Source: Kaistia soli DSM 19436 (GTDB lineage Bacteria; Pseudomonadota; Alphaproteobacteria; Rhizobiales; Kaistiaceae). From it: a stretch of 64,000 nt of DNA. The notes beneath the pieces were generated by a model. It made no database searches. It saw nothing but the letters and a program-made list of their open reading frames with translations, and was not told the origin of the DNA. Shown here one piece after another: positions 26,162-35,859 of the stretch (its first letter is position 1; the number at the start of each line of letters is the position of its first letter). Location of the stretch: contig NZ_FQUP01000007.1 in the NCBI RefSeq assembly GCF_900129325.1, positions 126,501 through 190,500 on the forward strand, written 5' to 3'. Both the position numbers and the translations under genes were made by a program.

Positions 26162-28534
26162 TTGGCCAAGAAGCCAGACCACCCCATTTCAAAAGGTTCC
26201 CGATCGGCGGCGCGTGGCGCCCCGGTCGTTCCCGACGCGAACGGCCTGCCGTCGCGCGAACAGATCCTCACCTTCATCGCCGAGCATCCCGGACAGGCCG
26301 GCAAGCGCGAGATCGCGCGCTTCTTCGGCGTTTCCGGCGGCGCGCGCATTGCGCTGAAACGCATGCTGAAGGAATTTGGCGAGGAAGGCCTCGTCAGCAA
26401 GGAGCGCAAGCGCCTCGCGCCGGCCGGCACGCTGCCGGCCGTCAGCGTCCTCCTGATCGTCGAGCGCGACGCGGACGGCGATTTCGTCGCCCAGCCGGTG
26501 TCGTGGAACGATGACAAGACCGGCGTGCCGCGCGTGCTGCTGGTGCAGAGCCGCGGCCGGCCGCTGGTCCCGGCACCGGGCATCGGTGACCGCGTGTTGG
26601 CGCGTGTTTCGCCTGATGCAGCCGCCGAATCCGGTTTTCCCTATACGGCCCGCGTCATCAAGGTTCTCGAAAAGCGTGCCCCGTCGATCCTCGGCGTCGT
26701 TCGGAGCACCATCGACGGCGAGCGGCGCATCGAGCCGGTCGATCGCAAGCAGAGCGAATATTCGCTTGCCGCCGAAGATCTCAACGGCGCCAAGGATGGC
26801 GACCTCGTCGCGATCGAGGTCAAGCGCATGACGCGCTATGGACTTTCGGCGGCCCGGGTCATCGAGGTCATCGGCGCGATGCACAGCGAGAAGGCCGTCA
26901 GCCTGATCGCGATCCATGCGCACAACATCCCGCATATCTTCCCGCCGCCTGTTCTCGAAGCGGCCGAACGGGCGCAGCCGGCGCCGATTTCGGGCGTGCG
27001 TGAGGATTGGCGGCCGATGCCGCTTGTCACCATCGATCCGGCCGACGCCAAGGATCATGACGACGCGGTGCATGCCGAACCGGACAGCGATCCTGAAAAT
27101 CCCGGCGGCTTCATCGTCACGGTCGCGATCGCCGATGTCGCCTGGTATGTGCGGCCCGGCTCGCCGCTTGACCGCGAGGCGCTGAAGCGCGGCAATTCGG
27201 TCTATTTCCCGGATCGCGTCGTGCCGATGCTGCCGGAGCGGATTTCGAACGACCTCTGCTCGCTGCGTGAAGGCGAGGATCGTCCGGCGATCGCCGTTCG
27301 CATGCAGTTCACCGCCGAAGGCAAGAAGAAGTTCCACTGGTTCCACCGCATCATGATGCGGTCGGCGGCGAAGCTCTCCTACCAGCAGGCGCAGGCCGCC
27401 ATCGACGGAAGGCCCGACGACAAGACCGGGCCGCTGCTCGATCCGGTGCTGAAGCCGCTCTGGGACGCCTATGCCGTGATGAAGCGCGGCCGCGACCAGC
27501 GCGAACCGCTCGATCTCGATCTGCCGGAACGCAAGGTGATCGTCGGCCCCGATGGCGCGATCGAGCGCATCGTGGTGCCGGAGCGGCTCGATGCGCATCG
27601 CCTGATCGAGGAATACATGATCCAGGCGAATGTCGCGGCGGCGGAGACGCTGGAGCGCAAGAAGTCGCCTCTGGTCTACCGGGTGCACGACGCCCCATCG
27701 CTGGCGAAGCTCGAGTCGCTGCGCGAATTCCTCGCCTCGATCGAGATGAACCTGCCGCGCGGCGGCAATCTGCGACCGGGTCATTTCAATACGATCCTCG
27801 GCAAGGTGAAGGACACCGAGCACCAGGCGCTCGTCAATGAAGTGGTTTTGCGCTCGCAGAGCCAGGCCGTCTACAGTCCGGAGAATATCGGCCATTTCGG
27901 CCTCAACCTCCGCCGCTACGCGCATTTCACCTCGCCGATCCGCCGCTATGCCGACTTGATCGTGCATCGCGCGCTGGTGCGTTCGCTGGAGCTCGGCGAG
28001 GGTGGGCTGCCCGACGGCGCAGAGACGGATCTCGAAGCAATCGCGCAGGAGATTTCGGGCGCCGAGCGCCGGGCCATGGCGGCCGAGCGCGAGACGATCG
28101 ATCGCCTCGTTGCGCATTGGCTCGCCGACCGCATCGGCGCGATGTTCAGCGGCCGCATCGCCGGCGTCACCCGCTCGGGCCTCTTTGTGAAGCTGGACGA
28201 GACTGGGGCCGACGGCTTTGTGCCGATCGGCTCGATCGGCGCCGATTTCTTCGACTATGACGAGGCGCGCCATGCCGTCATCGGCAGCCGCACCGGCGAG
28301 ATGCACCAGCTCGGCGACCGCGTCGAGGTGAAGCTGGTCGAGGTCGCGCCGATTGCCGGAGCGCTTCGCTTCCAGCTTGTCTCTGATGGCCGGCATGTTC
28401 CAAAGGGCGAGCGCCGGGTCGTCGAGCGCGGCTTCCGTAACGCGATCGGCCGCCCTGGCGGCAAGCCCAGGCCGGGTGCGCCCGTGGGCGCCAAGGCTGG
28501 TGGCAAGCCGCGAGCGGGGACAAAGCGGCGCTGA
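26162..28534 (+). CDS. rnr: Ribonuclease R
   Basis: 790 residues from a TTG start with AAAAAGAGA upstream. The N-terminal winged helix (HPGQAGKREIARFFGVSGG) is followed by cold-shock-like domains, the RNB catalytic domain with VTIDPADAKDHDDAVHAE supplying the metal-binding aspartates, an S1 domain (SGRIAGVTRSGLFVKLDETGADG reads in two parts) and a basic glycine/lysine-rich C-terminus. It degrades structured RNA 3' to 5' in the cytoplasm. It follows topA by about 120 bases. Confidence 0.97.
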   Translation: MAKKPDHPISKGSRSAARGAPVVPDANGLPSREQILTFIAEHPGQAGKREIARFFGVSGGARIALKRMLKEFGEEGLVSKERKRLAPAGTLPAVSVLLIVERDADGDFVAQPVSWNDDKTGVPRVLLVQSRGRPLVPAPGIGDRVLARVSPDAAAESGFPYTARVIKVLEKRAPSILGVVRSTIDGERRIEPVDRKQSEYSLAAEDLNGAKDGDLVAIEVKRMTRYGLSAARVIEVIGAMHSEKAVSLIAIHAHNIPHIFPPPVLEAAERAQPAPISGVREDWRPMPLVTIDPADAKDHDDAVHAEPDSDPENPGGFIVTVAIADVAWYVRPGSPLDREALKRGNSVYFPDRVVPMLPERISNDLCSLREGEDRPAIAVRMQFTAEGKKKFHWFHRIMMRSAAKLSYQQAQAAIDGRPDDKTGPLLDPVLKPLWDAYAVMKRGRDQREPLDLDLPERKVIVGPDGAIERIVVPERLDAHRLIEEYMIQANVAAAETLERKKSPLVYRVHDAPSLAKLESLREFLASIEMNLPRGGNLRPGHFNTILGKVKDTEHQALVNEVVLRSQSQAVYSPENIGHFGLNLRRYAHFTSPIRRYADLIVHRALVRSLELGEGGLPDGAETDLEAIAQEISGAERRAMAAERETIDRLVAHWLADRIGAMFSGRIAGVTRSGLFVKLDETGADGFVPIGSIGADFFDYDEARHAVIGSRTGEMHQLGDRVEVKLVEVAPIAGALRFQLVSDGRHVPKGERRVVERGFRNAIGRPGGKPRPGAPVGAKAGGKPRAGTKRR

Positions 28535-28629
28535 GCGGACGGGCAGGGGACGAGACAGCGATGTCTTTTCCGCCTATTAACAGGTGCGGCCGCATGGTGG
28601 CTACCTGAGGCTGAGGGACAGGGGCAGGC

Positions 28630-30273
28630 ATGGTCGCGCCGGATTTCGAGACGCACGAGGTCGGCAACCAGGTTCCGCCGCGGACCGGTGTCAATCTCTA
28701 CGTCTCCGATCCCGTTCTCGCCGCGCTCGTCGAGGATTTGCCGCCGCCCGTCGTCGACAGCCTGACGCAGCACGGCGCTCAATGGGGCTCGGCCGAGATG
28801 GCCGATCTCGCGCGCCTCGCCAACACCGTGCTTCCGCACCTGAAGACGCATGATGCCAACGGGCGCCGCGTCGATCTGGTCGAGTTTCATCCGGCCTATC
28901 ACGCCTTGATGCGGCGCTCCGTCGGCGCCGGGCTGCATGCCTCGATCTGGGATGCGGTGGGCGATGAATCCAGTGTGCGCGCCGTGGCACGTGGCGCGCG
29001 GATCTACATGACGGCGCAGGTCGAACTCGGCCATCTCGGCCCGCTGTCGCTCACAAGCGCCACCGTGGCCTCGCTCGGACATTCGCAGCCGCTTGCCGAG
29101 GCGTGGCTGCCGCTGCTGCGCTCGCGGCGCTATGACTCTCGCCCCGTGCCGACCGGTCAGAAGACCGGCGCGCTGATCGGCTTCGCGACGACCGAAAAGC
29201 AGGGCGGCTCCGATCTTCGCGCCTCCTCCACACGTGCCGACTCGATGGGCGACGGTACTTTTCGCCTGGTTGGGCACAAATGGTTCGTGTCGGCCCCGAT
29301 GAGCGACGCACTGCTCGTCCTCGCGCAGACGCTCGAAGGCCTGTCGCTCTTCCTGGTGCCGCGCTTCCAGGCCGACGGGAAGCGCAATCCGCTTAAGCTG
29401 ATGCGGCTCAAGGACAAGCTTGGCACGCGCTCCAACGCGGTCGCGGAAATCGAGCTTCCCGGCTCGATCGGGGTGATGGTCGGCGAGCCGGGACGCGGTG
29501 TCTCGACCATTGCGGAGACAGTGACGCTGCTGCGCGTCGACGATGCGCTCGCGGCGGCGGGCGTCGCCCGCGCGGCGCTGGCCGAGGCGGTGCATGTGGT
29601 GCGTCACCGCCGCGCGTTTGGATCACCGCTCATCGACCAGGCGCTGATGACGCGCGTGCTCGCCGACATGGCGCTCGACGTGACGGCGGCGACCGCGCTG
29701 GTGTTCCGCCTCGCCGAGGCCGTCGACCACTCGCAGGACAATCCTGCGGAGGCGGCCTTCGCTCGGCTGATGACGCCGGTGGTGAAATACTGGGTCACCA
29801 AGATCGCTCCCGCCATCGTCATCGAGGCGATGGAGTGTGCCGGCGGCAACGCCTATGTTGAAGACAGCCTTCTGGCGCGGCTCACGCGCGATGTTCTGGC
29901 GCTGCCGCTGGCCGATGGACCGGGCAATGTCCTCAGCCTCGATGTCCTGCGCGTCCTGCGCCGATCGCCCGAGCCGCTCGATGCCGTGCTGAAGGTGATC
30001 GAGGATGGTCTCGGCAGCGCCGCCCGCTCGACGCTCAATGTGCTGCGTGCGGCGACGGCGGTGGCACTGGCCGACGAAGGCTCGGCGCGCATCCTGACCG
30101 AGCAGCTTGCGATGACCGTTGCCGCAGCGGCGCTTCGCCGCCGTTTCCCGTCGGTGATTGCCGATGCCTTCCTCGAAACGCGGCTCGGAAAGCCTTGGCG
30201 CTCGACATATGGCATGCTCGACGCGCGCTTCGACGCCCGGGCCTTTGTGGACTATGTCGTGCCGCGGATGTGA
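28630..30273 (+). CDS. Acyl-CoA dehydrogenase, AidB-like
   Basis: 547 residues, longer than ordinary acyl-CoA dehydrogenases (about 380) and equal to AidB. Flavin and substrate segments are visible: GFATTEKQGGSDLRAS, HKWFVSAPMSD, GVSTIAETVTLLRVDDALAAAG, AFGSPLIDQ and the AidB-like end ECAGGNAYVEDS. AidB proteins bind FAD and DNA and are part of the adaptive response to alkylation in E. coli. No ada gene is adjacent, so a plain acyl-CoA dehydrogenase function remains possible. Confidence 0.85.
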   Translation: MVAPDFETHEVGNQVPPRTGVNLYVSDPVLAALVEDLPPPVVDSLTQHGAQWGSAEMADLARLANTVLPHLKTHDANGRRVDLVEFHPAYHALMRRSVGAGLHASIWDAVGDESSVRAVARGARIYMTAQVELGHLGPLSLTSATVASLGHSQPLAEAWLPLLRSRRYDSRPVPTGQKTGALIGFATTEKQGGSDLRASSTRADSMGDGTFRLVGHKWFVSAPMSDALLVLAQTLEGLSLFLVPRFQADGKRNPLKLMRLKDKLGTRSNAVAEIELPGSIGVMVGEPGRGVSTIAETVTLLRVDDALAAAGVARAALAEAVHVVRHRRAFGSPLIDQALMTRVLADMALDVTAATALVFRLAEAVDHSQDNPAEAAFARLMTPVVKYWVTKIAPAIVIEAMECAGGNAYVEDSLLARLTRDVLALPLADGPGNVLSLDVLRVLRRSPEPLDAVLKVIEDGLGSAARSTLNVLRAATAVALADEGSARILTEQLAMTVAAAALRRRFPSVIADAFLETRLGKPWRSTYGMLDARFDARAFVDYVVPRM

Positions 30274-30360
30274 CGTTGCGGGTCTGGCGGGCAGGAAGCC
30301 GGGCCGTCATCCGAGCTTGTGGCCGAAAGCCCATGCCGTGCAGGACGGCGCTGACCTCGA

Positions 30361-30705
30361 TCAGCCTTCCACCAGTGACTTGAGCCGCGCCAGGCGGTCC
30401 TCCCACTCGGCGGACACCTGGTCGAGATATCGCCTTGCGATCACGAGTTGCTCGACACGCAGTCGCCAGAACCGATCCCGGCCAACGCGAAAGCTCTCCA
30501 CGAGGCCGGCTTGCTCCAGCACGCGAAGGTGCTTGGTGATGCCCTGCCGGGTGACGCCGCTTCCGGGGCCGTTCAACCGGCTCGTCGGGAGAGGGCCGTC
30601 CTCCCCCAGACGTTCGACGATCGAAAGCCGCCACGGATCGCCTAACGCGGCGAAAATCGGTGCTGTATTCTCCGGACGCTGAAGGGTGGCGTGGACGCTC
30701 GTCAC
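30361..30705 (-). CDS. ArsR-family winged-helix repressor
   Basis: 114 residues from a GTG start that overlaps the stop of the SRPBCC gene (GTGA). The domain has FAALGDPWRLSIVERLGEDGP and the recognition helix TRQGITKHLRVLEQAGLVE. Metal-sensor cysteines are absent, so it is of the non-metal type usually paired with an AHSA1/SRPBCC protein. It is expected to repress its own operon in response to an unknown ligand. Confidence 0.88.
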   Translation of the reverse strand: MTSVHATLQRPENTAPIFAALGDPWRLSIVERLGEDGPLPTSRLNGPGSGVTRQGITKHLRVLEQAGLVESFRVGRDRFWRLRVEQLVIARRYLDQVSAEWEDRLARLKSLVEG

Positions 30706-31205
30706 GGCGCGTCCCGTTTGCCGTCCAGGGCGAGATATTTCGCGACAAGCTTTGCCTGGTGCTCCCAGCCCCCGTCATTCGCCTCGAGCGCCGATCTGCG
30801 GCGGTCTATCGGAAGCTGGTCGAATCCGCTTTCGGTTATGGTGAGGAGGGTGCCGCCTTCGACATCGGCGAGCTGGAAGGTGACAAGCGTCGTCGGCTCG
30901 GTGTCATAGCTCTTCGACGGATCAACGGCGAATGGGTGCCAGCGAAACGAAAACAGATGCATGGGATCGATCTGCTCGATCCTGATGCGGAAGATGGTTC
31001 CGCGATACGGCTCCTGCAGTTTTGCGACCTCGGGATCGACCTCGGTCGGAACAATATGGCCGACCGCTTCGTGACCGGCAATGAACGGCCCGTCGATCCG
31101 GACTCCGAACCAGATCCCGAACTCGCCGGATTCGGTGAGCGCATTCCAGACGCGCTCACGCGTGGCACGGAGAACAATCTCCTTTTTGATCTCGTCGGTG
31201 GTCAT
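30702..31205 (-). CDS. SRPBCC (AHSA1-like) ligand-binding protein
   Basis: 167 residues from ATG 31205 with an excellent GGAGG. The START/AHSA1 fold is indicated by IVLRATRERVWNALTESGEFGIWFG at the start and ITESGFDQLPIDRR near the end. Proteins of this group bind hydrophobic ligands in a helix-grip cavity. It is the first gene of a two-gene operon with the ArsR regulator, a common pair in soil bacteria. The ligand is unknown. Confidence 0.88.
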   Translation of the reverse strand: MTTDEIKKEIVLRATRERVWNALTESGEFGIWFGVRIDGPFIAGHEAVGHIVPTEVDPEVAKLQEPYRGTIFRIRIEQIDPMHLFSFRWHPFAVDPSKSYDTEPTTLVTFQLADVEGGTLLTITESGFDQLPIDRRRSALEANDGGWEHQAKLVAKYLALDGKRDAP

Positions 31206-31330
31206 GCGCAACCTCCAGGTTGCGTCATTTTTGGCATATCCTGTGCGATGGAGCAACCATATGGTTGCTCGTCCAATAAGACCTCAGAAGTCTCGGTCGG
31301 TGCGGGGCCGGGAGCGGAAGAGCTGTCTGC

Positions 31331-31825
31331 TTAGTCGTCGCCCGCGAGATCCGCGGCGATCTTGGCGAGGCGGTCGAGCGCGCCCTGGAGGATGAAGGCG
31401 GCGGCCATCTTGTCGACCAGTTCGCCGCGGCGTTTACGGCTGGTGTCCGCCTCGAGCAGCGTTCGCGTGACGGCGACGGTCGACAGCCGCTCGTCCCAGA
31501 AGACGACGGGAATGTCGATGAGCGGCAACAGGTTGCGCACGAAGCTGCGCGTCGCCTGGGCGCGGGGACCTTCCGAGCCATCCATGTTGAGCGGCAGGCC
31601 GATGACGATCGCGGCAGGCTTGTGCTTCGCGATCAGCTTGCCGAGTTCCTCGACATCGAGCGTGAACTTGCGCCGGACGATGAGGACCAGAGGTGAGGCC
31701 ATGCGGCGGCCGAGGTCGGAAATTGCGACGCCGATGGTCTTGGTGCCGAGATCGAGGCCAAACAGCGCCGCGGTCTTGTCCAGCCGCGGCGCGAGATCGG
31801 CGATGTCGAGAAGAGAGGCTGCCAT
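31331..31825 (-). CDS. ruvX: RuvX/YqgF putative pre-16S rRNA nuclease
   Basis: 164 residues of RNase H fold. Conserved parts are [17 protein letters not shown] with the first catalytic Asp, [24 protein letters not shown], the [10 protein letters not shown] motif with the Glu, and [13 protein letters not shown] with the last Asp. The family processes 16S rRNA precursor or resolves junctions. It lies just downstream of the DedA-like gene on the same strand (6 bases apart). Confidence 0.94.
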   Translation of the reverse strand: MAASLLDIADLAPRLDKTAALFGLDLGTKTIGVAISDLGRRMASPLVLIVRRKFTLDVEELGKLIAKHKPAAIVIGLPLNMDGSEGPRAQATRSFVRNLLPLIDIPVVFWDERLSTVAVTRTLLEADTSRKRRGELVDKMAAAFILQGALDRLAKIAADLAGDD

Positions 31826-31830
31826 CCCGC

Positions 31831-32451
31831 TCAGATATAGATGATCGCGACGAAGCCGAGAATGACGAGGATCGTGCCGCCGATCATCACCTTGGTGAAA
31901 TGCTCGTCGATCATCGCGCGGGCCTGCGGGCCGAAGCGATAGAAGAGCCAGGCGACGATGAAGAAGCGGAGGCCCCGCGTCAGCGCTGCCGCGACGATGA
32001 AAGTAACGAGATTAAGGTGCACCACGCCGGAGGCGATGGTGACGAGCTTGAACGGGATCGGCGTCAGTCCCTTGGCGACGATGATCCAGCCGCCCCATTC
32101 GTCGAAGCGGAGCTGGAAGTTATGGAACGCCTCTTCGAGATGGTAGAAGGCAATCACCGGCTGGCCGATGACCTCGTAGAGACCTGCGCCGATGGCATAG
32201 CCTGCGAGGCCGCCGAGAACTGACGCAATGGTGCAGACGAGAGCTGCACTCAGCCAACGGTCGCGCCGGGCGAGCACGATCGCAGCGAGGACAGGATCAG
32301 GCGGAATCGGAAAGAACGAGGCTTCGGCGAAGGAGACCACCGCCAGCAACCAGAGCGCATGCGGTCCTGCCGAGAGCACCATGACGCGGTCGAACAGCCG
32401 CTTCAGGAAGCTGCGATTGCCGCGGTCCGCCGTCGTTTCCAGATCCGTCAC
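31831..32451 (-). CDS. YqaA/DedA-family membrane protein
   Basis: 206 residues starting at GTG 32451, chosen because AAGGAGG lies 5 bases before it. It has about five hydrophobic segments, the [23 protein letters not shown] motif near the start and [17 protein letters not shown] in the middle, both typical of the VTT/SNARE-associated DedA superfamily. Relatives are lipid or flippase-like membrane proteins. The substrate here is unknown. Confidence 0.88.
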   Translation of the reverse strand: MTDLETTADRGNRSFLKRLFDRVMVLSAGPHALWLLAVVSFAEASFFPIPPDPVLAAIVLARRDRWLSAALVCTIASVLGGLAGYAIGAGLYEVIGQPVIAFYHLEEAFHNFQLRFDEWGGWIIVAKGLTPIPFKLVTIASGVVHLNLVTFIVAAALTRGLRFFIVAWLFYRFGPQARAMIDEHFTKVMIGGTILVILGFVAIIYI

Positions 32452-32591
32452 CTGACCTCCTTGCGATCCTGACGCCATTGCCCAATCGGTCGTTGCGCGC
32501 ATTAGGCGCAACTGTTCACCGGACGTGCACTGGTCGGCGTCCGGCCGCAACCCCATAATCCCGACACCAACAACGACAGGGTGTCGATTTC

Positions 32592-33293
32592 ATGAAACTG
32601 ACCTGGCTCGGCCACGCCGCGTTCCGCATCGAGATCAAGGATGCGGTCATTCTCATCGACCCGTTTTTTACCGGCAACCCCAAATTTCCGGGCGATCATG
32701 CCGCAGCGAGCAAAGGCGTCACGCATATCGTCCTGACCCATGGCCATGGCGATCATGTCGGCGACACCCTGGCGATCGCGAAAGCGACCGGAGCGAAGGT
32801 AATCGGCGATGCCGACCTCGTCAGCTTTCTCGCGCGGCAGGGCGTCTCGAATGTCGATCCGATGAATTCGGGCGGGACGGTCGACCAGGGGCCGTTCCGC
32901 GTCTCCTATACGGTCGCGCATCATTCCTCGGCGATGATCGACGACAACGGCGTCTCGCATTCGCTCGGCCATCCGCATGGCGTCGTGATCCGCGCGCCCG
33001 GCGAAAAGACGCTCTATCACGCCGGCGACACCGACATCTTTTCCGACATGGCGCTGATCGACGAGATCTATCAGCCGAAGATCGGCATCCTGCCGATCGG
33101 TGACCGCTTCACCATGGGCGGCGCGGTCGCGGCGATGGCGGCGCGGCGCTTCTTCCATTTCGAGACGGTGATCCCTGGCCATTATGCCAGCTTTCCCATG
33201 GTCGACGCGACCGCGGATGCCTTTATCGACGGCATGAAAGGCGCCGAGACCAAGGTGGTCGTGCCGGTAGTCGGCGAGGCGATGACGCTCTGA
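32592..33293 (+). CDS. Metal-dependent hydrolase, UPF0173/metallo-beta-lactamase fold
   Basis: 233 residues. The zinc motif [10 protein letters not shown] is at the expected place. Further ligands are likely the His in [10 protein letters not shown], the Asp in [17 protein letters not shown], and PGHYASFP near the end. This is the YtkL/UPF0173 group, cytoplasmic, substrate unknown. ATG 32592 begins the conserved [17 protein letters not shown]-rich hairpin follows at 33305-33327. Confidence 0.93.
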   Translation: MKLTWLGHAAFRIEIKDAVILIDPFFTGNPKFPGDHAAASKGVTHIVLTHGHGDHVGDTLAIAKATGAKVIGDADLVSFLARQGVSNVDPMNSGGTVDQGPFRVSYTVAHHSSAMIDDNGVSHSLGHPHGVVIRAPGEKTLYHAGDTDIFSDMALIDEIYQPKIGILPIGDRFTMGGAVAAMAARRFFHFETVIPGHYASFPMVDATADAFIDGMKGAETKVVVPVVGEAMTL

Positions 33294-33304
33294 CACAAAC
33301 GAAA

Positions 33305-33327
33305 GAGGCCGGCACTTGGCCGGCCTC
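33305..33327 (-). terminator. Terminator hairpin between the UPF0173 gene and sciP
   Basis: GAGGCCGGC (33305-33313) pairs with GCCGGCCTC (33319-33327) around ACTTG. The minus-strand continuation CTTTCGTTTG is T-rich, so it should end sciP transcription; the plus side lacks a T run. Confidence 0.7.
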
Positions 33328-33362
33328 AATCGCCCATGGGGTGGGAGAACGGGTTTGGGAAA

Positions 33363-33638
33363 CTATTGACGATATTGCTGGATGCGGGTCGTGCGCAGGC
33401 CGGCGAGGCCGTGCTGGTCGATCGACTGCTGCCAGGAGATGAATTCCTCGACCGTCAGCGTGTAGCGCTGGCAAGCCTCTTCGAGGCTCAGCAATCCGCC
33501 GCGAACGGCTGCGACCACCTCGGCCTTGCGGCGGATGACCCAGCGCTTGGTATCGCGCGGCGGCAAGTCCGCGATCGTCAACGGACTACCATCCGGCCCG
33601 ATGACATATTTTACCCGCGGACGCATCTGATCGGTCAT
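33363..33638 (-). CDS. sciP: SciP-like CtrA inhibitor (DUF1153)
   Basis: 91 residues, DUF1153. A helix-turn-helix-like segment KRWVIRRKAEVVAAVRGGLLSLEEACQRY precedes LTVEEFISWQQSIDQHGLAGLR; the start carries MRPRVKYVIGPDGSPLT. In Caulobacter SciP binds CtrA, blocks its activation of target promoters and is itself CtrA-activated. The CtrA-like box upstream (33693-33707) agrees. It is 26 kb from ctrA, divergent from mnmA. Confidence 0.92.
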   Translation of the reverse strand: MTDQMRPRVKYVIGPDGSPLTIADLPPRDTKRWVIRRKAEVVAAVRGGLLSLEEACQRYTLTVEEFISWQQSIDQHGLAGLRTTRIQQYRQ

Positions 33639-33958
33639 TCTACTCTCACACTCAACCTGACCTTGTCGTAAGGCGAGACTAGAGCTCGGCCCTTAAATTT
33701 TGGCTAAGCCGAACGTCGAAATTCGATGAGATTTCTTGCAAATTGCAAGCAAACGTCGCGTTTTGCGACGCCGCTTCCCGGGTCATCGCGGCCCGCAACC
33801 TTCTCGAACCGCCCCCTTCCACGGACCGCACGCGCATCGCAGTCTTGAACATCGAGGCATCGCGGCTATATTCCGGCGAACCTCCGTGGCGCGAGCCGCA
33901 ATCGAAACGCCCAGGTCGCCGGCCGCATCGAAACCGGTCGACCCCAACGACAGCGGTC
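33639..33958. promoter_or_regulatory. sciP-mnmA intergenic region with near-consensus CtrA box
   Basis: A 320-base divergent spacer. At 33693-33707 the plus strand reads TTAA-ATTTTGG-CTAA, one mismatch from the CtrA full site TTAA-N7-TTAA, 55-70 bases before the sciP start, a position fit for activation. No other gene is visible; an open frame runs upstream of mnmA, but it has no family similarity. Confidence 0.6.
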
Positions 33959-35152
33959 ATGCCGAACAGCCTCGATCTTCCCGGGCTTCCCAAGGACAAC
34001 CGCATCGTCGTGGCCATGTCCGGGGGGGTCGATTCCTCAGTCGTCGCAGGACTGCTGAAGCGCGAGGGCTATGACGTCGTCGGCATCACGCTGCAGCTTT
34101 ACGATCATGGCGAGGCGACGCACCGGAAGGGCGCCTGTTGCGCCGGCCAGGACATTCATGACGCCCGCCGCGTCGCCGAGCGCCTCGACATCCCGCATTA
34201 CGTCCTCGACTATGAGTCGCGCTTTCGCGAGGCGGTGATCGATCGGTTCGCCGACAGCTATATCGCCGGCGAGACCCCCGTGCCGTGCATCGCCTGCAAT
34301 CAGACGGTCAAATTTTCCGATCTGCTGGCGACCGCGCAGGGGCTTGGCGCCGCGGCGCTCGCGACCGGGCACTACGTCGCGACGCAGCCGCTGCCCTCCG
34401 GCCATCGCGGTCTCTTCCGTCCGGCCGATCTCGATCGCGACCAGAGCTATTTCCTGTTCGCGACCACGCAGGCGCAGTTGGATTTCGTGCGCTTTCCGCT
34501 CGGTGGCCTGACCAAGCCGGAGACGCGCGCGATCGCTCGCGAGCTTGGGCTTGAGATCGCCGACAAGCACGACAGCCAGGACATCTGCTTCGTGCCCGGA
34601 GGTCGCTATGCCGACGTGATCGCCCGGCTGCGGCCCCACGCGGCCGAGCCCGGCGAGGTCGTGCATCTCGACGGTGCCGTTCTCGGGCGTCACGAGGGGA
34701 TCATCCATTATACGATCGGCCAGCGCCGCGGCCTCGGCGTCGCGGCCGGGGAGCCGCTCTACGTCGTGGCGCTCGACGCTGCGAGGCGGCGCGTCATCGT
34801 CGGACCGCGTTCGGCGCTTGCCGTCCGCCGGCTGGTGTTGCGCGACGTCAACTGGCTCGGCGACCGACCGCTGTCGGATCATGGCGCCGAGGGTGTCGAG
34901 ATCTTTGCCCGCGTGCGCTCGACGCGTTCGCCGCAGCCGGCCCGGCTCGTCTCCGCGGGCGGGGTCGTCGAGGTCGAGCTGCTCGGCGAGGAAGCGGGTG
35001 TCGCCGCCGGCCAGGCCTGCGTCTTCTATGCGGGCGAGGAAGCCGGGACGCGCGTTCTTGGCGGCGGCTGGATCGAACGCAGCCGGCGCTCGGAAGGGGC
35101 CGAGGCGGCGCTGGCGCGCCTCGCTGCTGCCGAGCCGCTGGCGACGAACTAG
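33959..35152 (+). CDS. mnmA: tRNA-specific 2-thiouridylase MnmA
   Basis: 397 residues from ATG 33959. The PP-loop [22 protein letters not shown], the catalytic Cys region [23 protein letters not shown] and the [17 protein letters not shown] motif with the second catalytic Cys are present, then [16 protein letters not shown]. It thiolates U34 of tRNA-Lys, -Glu and -Gln. The 72 upstream in-frame codons do not match the family and are left out. The next gene starts 10 bases after the stop. Confidence 0.96.
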   Translation: MPNSLDLPGLPKDNRIVVAMSGGVDSSVVAGLLKREGYDVVGITLQLYDHGEATHRKGACCAGQDIHDARRVAERLDIPHYVLDYESRFREAVIDRFADSYIAGETPVPCIACNQTVKFSDLLATAQGLGAAALATGHYVATQPLPSGHRGLFRPADLDRDQSYFLFATTQAQLDFVRFPLGGLTKPETRAIARELGLEIADKHDSQDICFVPGGRYADVIARLRPHAAEPGEVVHLDGAVLGRHEGIIHYTIGQRRGLGVAAGEPLYVVALDAARRRVIVGPRSALAVRRLVLRDVNWLGDRPLSDHGAEGVEIFARVRSTRSPQPARLVSAGGVVEVELLGEEAGVAAGQACVFYAGEEAGTRVLGGGWIERSRRSEGAEAALARLAAAEPLATN

Positions 35153-35161
35153 GGAGTTCGC

Positions 35162-35851
35162 ATGCCGGATCTGTTCGAAGACGTTGCGCGCCGATTCAAA
35201 TCCTTTTCAGGCGGCAGAAGCCGCGGCTGGCGGATGGACGATGGCGCGGTCAAGGCCGCCTATGCGCGCTGGGCGCCCGTCTATGACTGGGTGTTCGGGG
35301 TCGTCTTCAATTCGGGGCGCCGCGCCGCGGTCGACGTCGTCAACGAACTGCCGGCCGGCCGTGTCCTCGAATGCGGCGTCGGCACCGGCATCTCGCTGCC
35401 GGATTATCGCCGCGACCACCGCATCACCGGTGTCGACCTCTCGCCAGAGATGCTCGACCGGGCTCGCGCGCGGGTCAGCACCGAACGGCTCGGCCATGTC
35501 GAGGCGCTTGAAGAAGCCGATGCCGGCGATCTCGCTTTCGACGACGCAGCCTTCGACACCTCCGTCGCGATGTTCGTCATCACGGTGGTGCCCGACCCGT
35601 CGGCGGTCATGTCGGAGCTGGCCCGCGTCACGCGGCGCGGCGGCGCGGTGATCCTCGTCAGCCACTTCGCCGACCAGAAGGGCTGGCGCAAGATGATCGG
35701 TGAAGTGTTCGCGCCTCTCTCGGCCGCGCTTGGCTGGCATACGGATTTCCAGCTCGGCCGCATCATGGGCCGCAGCGACCTACGCCTTGCCCAGAAGCGG
35801 CGCGTCGGACCGCTCGGCTTCTTCACGCTCCTCGTCTTCGAGCGCCTCTAG
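35162..35851 (+). CDS. SAM-dependent methyltransferase, PmtA-like
   Basis: 229 residues, class I methyltransferase. Motif I is VLECGVGTGISLPDY, then GVDLSPEMLDRARARV (motif II region) and FVITVVPDPSAVMSELARV. The AYARWAPVYDWVFGVVFNSGRRAAV lead-in and the ending KRRVGPLGFFTLLVFERL resemble the Rhodobacter/Bradyrhizobium-type phosphatidylethanolamine N-methyltransferase, which makes phosphatidylcholine. A ubiquinone-type C-methyltransferase is the main alternative. It lies 10 bases after mnmA and is probably co-transcribed. Confidence 0.7.
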   Translation: MPDLFEDVARRFKSFSGGRSRGWRMDDGAVKAAYARWAPVYDWVFGVVFNSGRRAAVDVVNELPAGRVLECGVGTGISLPDYRRDHRITGVDLSPEMLDRARARVSTERLGHVEALEEADAGDLAFDDAAFDTSVAMFVITVVPDPSAVMSELARVTRRGGAVILVSHFADQKGWRKMIGEVFAPLSAALGWHTDFQLGRIMGRSDLRLAQKRRVGPLGFFTLLVFERL

Positions 35852-35859
35852 GGATCCCC

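Noticed and set aside
26189-28396. 735-codon open frame antisense to rnr
   Set aside because: Shadow of a high-GC gene; composition rich in Arg/His/Asp with no family similarity, while the plus strand is a clear ribonuclease R.
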